Assembly: GCA_023052935.1 (NCBI GenBank)
Contig: CM041297.1
Location: forward strand, 53,859,917-53,923,916
Origin: Piezodorus guildinii
Lineage: Eukaryota > Arthropoda > Insecta > Hemiptera > Pentatomidae
Direction: 5' to 3'
DNA length: 64,000 bases
A program made the position numbers and the translations under genes. Numbering within the stretch: the stretch's first letter is position 1; every line of letters begins with the position of its first letter. This document shows, one piece after another, positions 63,601 to 64,000 of the stretch. The notes below the pieces were generated by a model that saw only the letters and a list, made by a program, of their open reading frames with translations, did not search any database and had not been told where the DNA came from.

Positions 63601-64000
63601 TTCATTCCCATCATTGTCATCAGGTTTCAGGCCAGGAATGTATGACCATCTGACGACTCCTACTCCTTCATTTAGGTAATATTTATTGATATTACTAAAA
63701 TGTATATGATGATATTATTTTTCATATTGTCATGATATCGTCAAAATTAATAAAGGATTATAATATTTATCATGAATACATAATTCAAATTCCAACTTCT
63801 CCAATACCTTCTGTCATCCCAAAAAGAGCTCAACAATTGTGATATTTCAATTCTAGATATCAAACTTTGAATGAATGAAAATAATTGTTCGATGAATATT
63901 AGGCTGCTCTACAAAAGAAGTCTTGGATACATTTTTTAAAAATTTATTTAATTTCCAGACATTGCAACGTTTCAGCCTCTAGGAACATTTTCAAGCCTCA
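52081..64000 (+). CDS. bru (TRAPPC9): TRAPPC9 (NIBP), TRAPPII complex subunit, 3' end outside window
   Basis: TRAPPC9 is a large subunit of TRAPPII, the Golgi tether and Rab exchange complex (Trs120 in yeast). Seventeen exons fit: 52081-52150, 52215-52406, 52722-53005, 53520-53736, 54548-54662, 54746-54884, 54967-55107, 55675-55873, 56202-56472, 59010-59155, 59235-59320, 61272-61398, 62866-62978, 63059-63126, 63280-63485, 63561-63675 and 63959 onward. All have GT-AG borders, and the phases run continuously over about 843 codons. Landmarks are [114 protein letters not shown] and [14 protein letters not shown]. The order matches the family, with helical repeats first and beta-rich domains later. 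The full protein is usually about 1100-1300 residues, so roughly the last third is missing. The final exon ([10 protein letters not shown]...) is the least certain. Confidence 0.95.
52556..52625. repeat. (TA)n microsatellite
   Basis: About 32 TA units in TRAPPC9 intron 2, followed by a degenerate TA-rich tail. The open frame through it (52470-52661) is an artefact. Confidence 0.95.
53838..54440 (-). mobile_element. Non-LTR retrotransposon C-terminal remnant (RNase H)
   Basis: The minus strand carries [20 protein letters not shown] followed by LAARQA. This is the RNase H signature of Jockey/I-type LINEs (WVPSHxGIxGNExAD, with a catalytic Asp). Further on, after a frame change, it has [19 protein letters not shown], the C-terminal Cys/His motif of these elements (C-C-H-C spacing). 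It ends LLSKL-stop at about 53847. It is inserted antisense in TRAPPC9 intron 4. The reverse transcriptase is absent, as expected of an internally or 5'-truncated copy. Confidence 0.85.
56473..57300. other. TRAPPC9 intron sequence, nothing recognised
   Basis: The open frame continuing past the exon 9 donor to 56518 is intronic: the frame and family alignment require the donor GTATGA at 56473. The rest is AT-rich. Confidence 0.5.
57306..57598 (+). repeat. tRNA-derived SINE, family B, copy 3
   Basis: This is the best-preserved family B copy. Box A region is GCCCGTGGCTGAGTGGCTAG, box B is GAGTTCGAATCCCAG, the body is 'tatgtgagacccgtcagcca', and the 3' end is 'gcctgtcgcgccactgg'. Full-length comparison with 41140-41432 gives the family borders. 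It lies in TRAPPC9 intron 9. Confidence 0.9.
57885..58600. mobile_element. Foldback element related to 59.39 kb, diverged
   Basis: The left end ('agatgaggaagatggtcgcg', then 'aacacacattaacaag') and right end ('gcttaattgtgtgttaaatt', 'gactgcaccctcaacca') are those of the large foldback at 59390-61066. The left arm holds a hairpin motif at 57989-58025 in which GAAAC has become AAAAC. The right arm has lost most of the motif. The interior is unrelated AT-rich sequence. Confidence 0.75.
59468..59506 (-). ncRNA. Hammerhead ribozyme-like core, left arm of large foldback
   Basis: The minus strand reads GCC-CTGATGA-A, then GGCC/GGCC stem II, then GAAAC-GTC-GGC. GUC is the preferred hammerhead cleavage triplet, and all invariant core positions (C3, U4, G5, A6, G8, A9, G12, A13, A14) are present. 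One extra base precedes stem II. Confidence 0.55.
60952..60990 (+). ncRNA. Hammerhead ribozyme-like core, right arm of large foldback
   Basis: GCC at 60952-60954, CTGATGA at 60955-60961, stem II GGCC 60963-60966 with GGCC 60976-60979, GAAACGTC at 60980-60987 and GGC at 60988-60990. This motif lies in the same direction as TRAPPC9 transcription, so the pre-mRNA intron would contain it. Confidence 0.55.
61446..62300 (+). mobile_element. Non-autonomous TIR element, about 0.86 kb, copy 2
   Basis: It starts TTTACTTTCACTTACC and ends GGTAAGTGAAAGTCC, the same termini as at 8196-9099. It is collinear with that copy throughout, with a shorter GT tract. It is inserted in TRAPPC9 intron 12. The open frame at 61551-61748 belongs to the repeat. 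No flanking target duplication could be fixed with confidence. Confidence 0.75.
62585..62622 (-). repeat. Variant hairpin-CGAAACGTA motif, minus strand
   Basis: The minus strand reads TCTGAAGATGAGGC, a loop, ACCTCGAAACGTAATG. It is the same subtype as 41085-41120, and here GAGG/CCTC pairs perfectly. No inverted partner is nearby. Confidence 0.45.

Noticed and set aside
1..64000. CRISPR arrays, bacterial operons or prophage
   Set aside because: No regularly spaced direct repeats and no prokaryotic gene organisation; all conserved genes are intron-split eukaryotic genes.

Overview
This window is nuclear DNA from an invertebrate, almost certainly an arthropod. It is very AT-rich, its genes are split by introns with GT-AG borders, and there are no bacterial-style operons. 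The repeats are mariner, Jockey-like and tRNA-derived SINE types, and the cytoplasmic tail of its syndecan gene is of the insect type. An insect, possibly a hemipteran, is my best guess. I cannot name the species.

Five conserved genes could be assembled exon by exon. On the left, cornichon (+, 12.4-14.4 kb) encodes an ER cargo receptor. Its fourth coding exon appears to carry a one-base frame break. Glia maturation factor (-, 19.3-21.5 kb) encodes an ADF/cofilin-fold Arp2/3 regulator. PINCH/LIMS, called steamer duck in flies (-, 25.7-29.6 kb), encodes the five-LIM integrin adaptor and has two alternative first coding exons. Syndecan (-, 37.2-49.7 kb) encodes the transmembrane heparan-sulfate proteoglycan from signal peptide to the C-terminal EFYA. 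TRAPPC9, called brunelleschi in flies (+, from 52.1 kb and running off the right edge), encodes a TRAPPII Golgi-trafficking subunit. Syndecan and TRAPPC9 are divergent, with about 2.4 kb between their start codons. A lone GC-rich exon (-, 7.07-7.27 kb) and a possible 5' exon (-, 11.66-11.76 kb) suggest at least one more gene, which I could not identify.

PINCH and syndecan act at cell-matrix adhesions and GMF acts on branched actin. Cornichon and TRAPPC9 act in ER/Golgi traffic. Nothing in the sequence shows that the genes are co-regulated, so their proximity may be chance.

The rest is mostly repeats and AT-rich sequence in introns and between genes. There are two decayed mariner transposase copies (left edge and 9.2-9.4 kb). 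There are three non-LTR retrotransposon remnants: Jockey-like at 32.1 kb, reverse transcriptase at 42.1-43.0 kb, and RNase H at 53.8-54.4 kb. At least three tRNA-derived SINE families have multiple copies. An element of about 0.9 kb with short terminal inverted repeats has two full copies and one partial copy. Several foldback elements are present. The most interesting structure is in those foldbacks: their arms carry compact motifs of the form GCC-CUGAUGA-hairpin-GAAAC-GU(C/U)-GGC, which look like hammerhead ribozyme cores of the kind known from Penelope-like retroelements.
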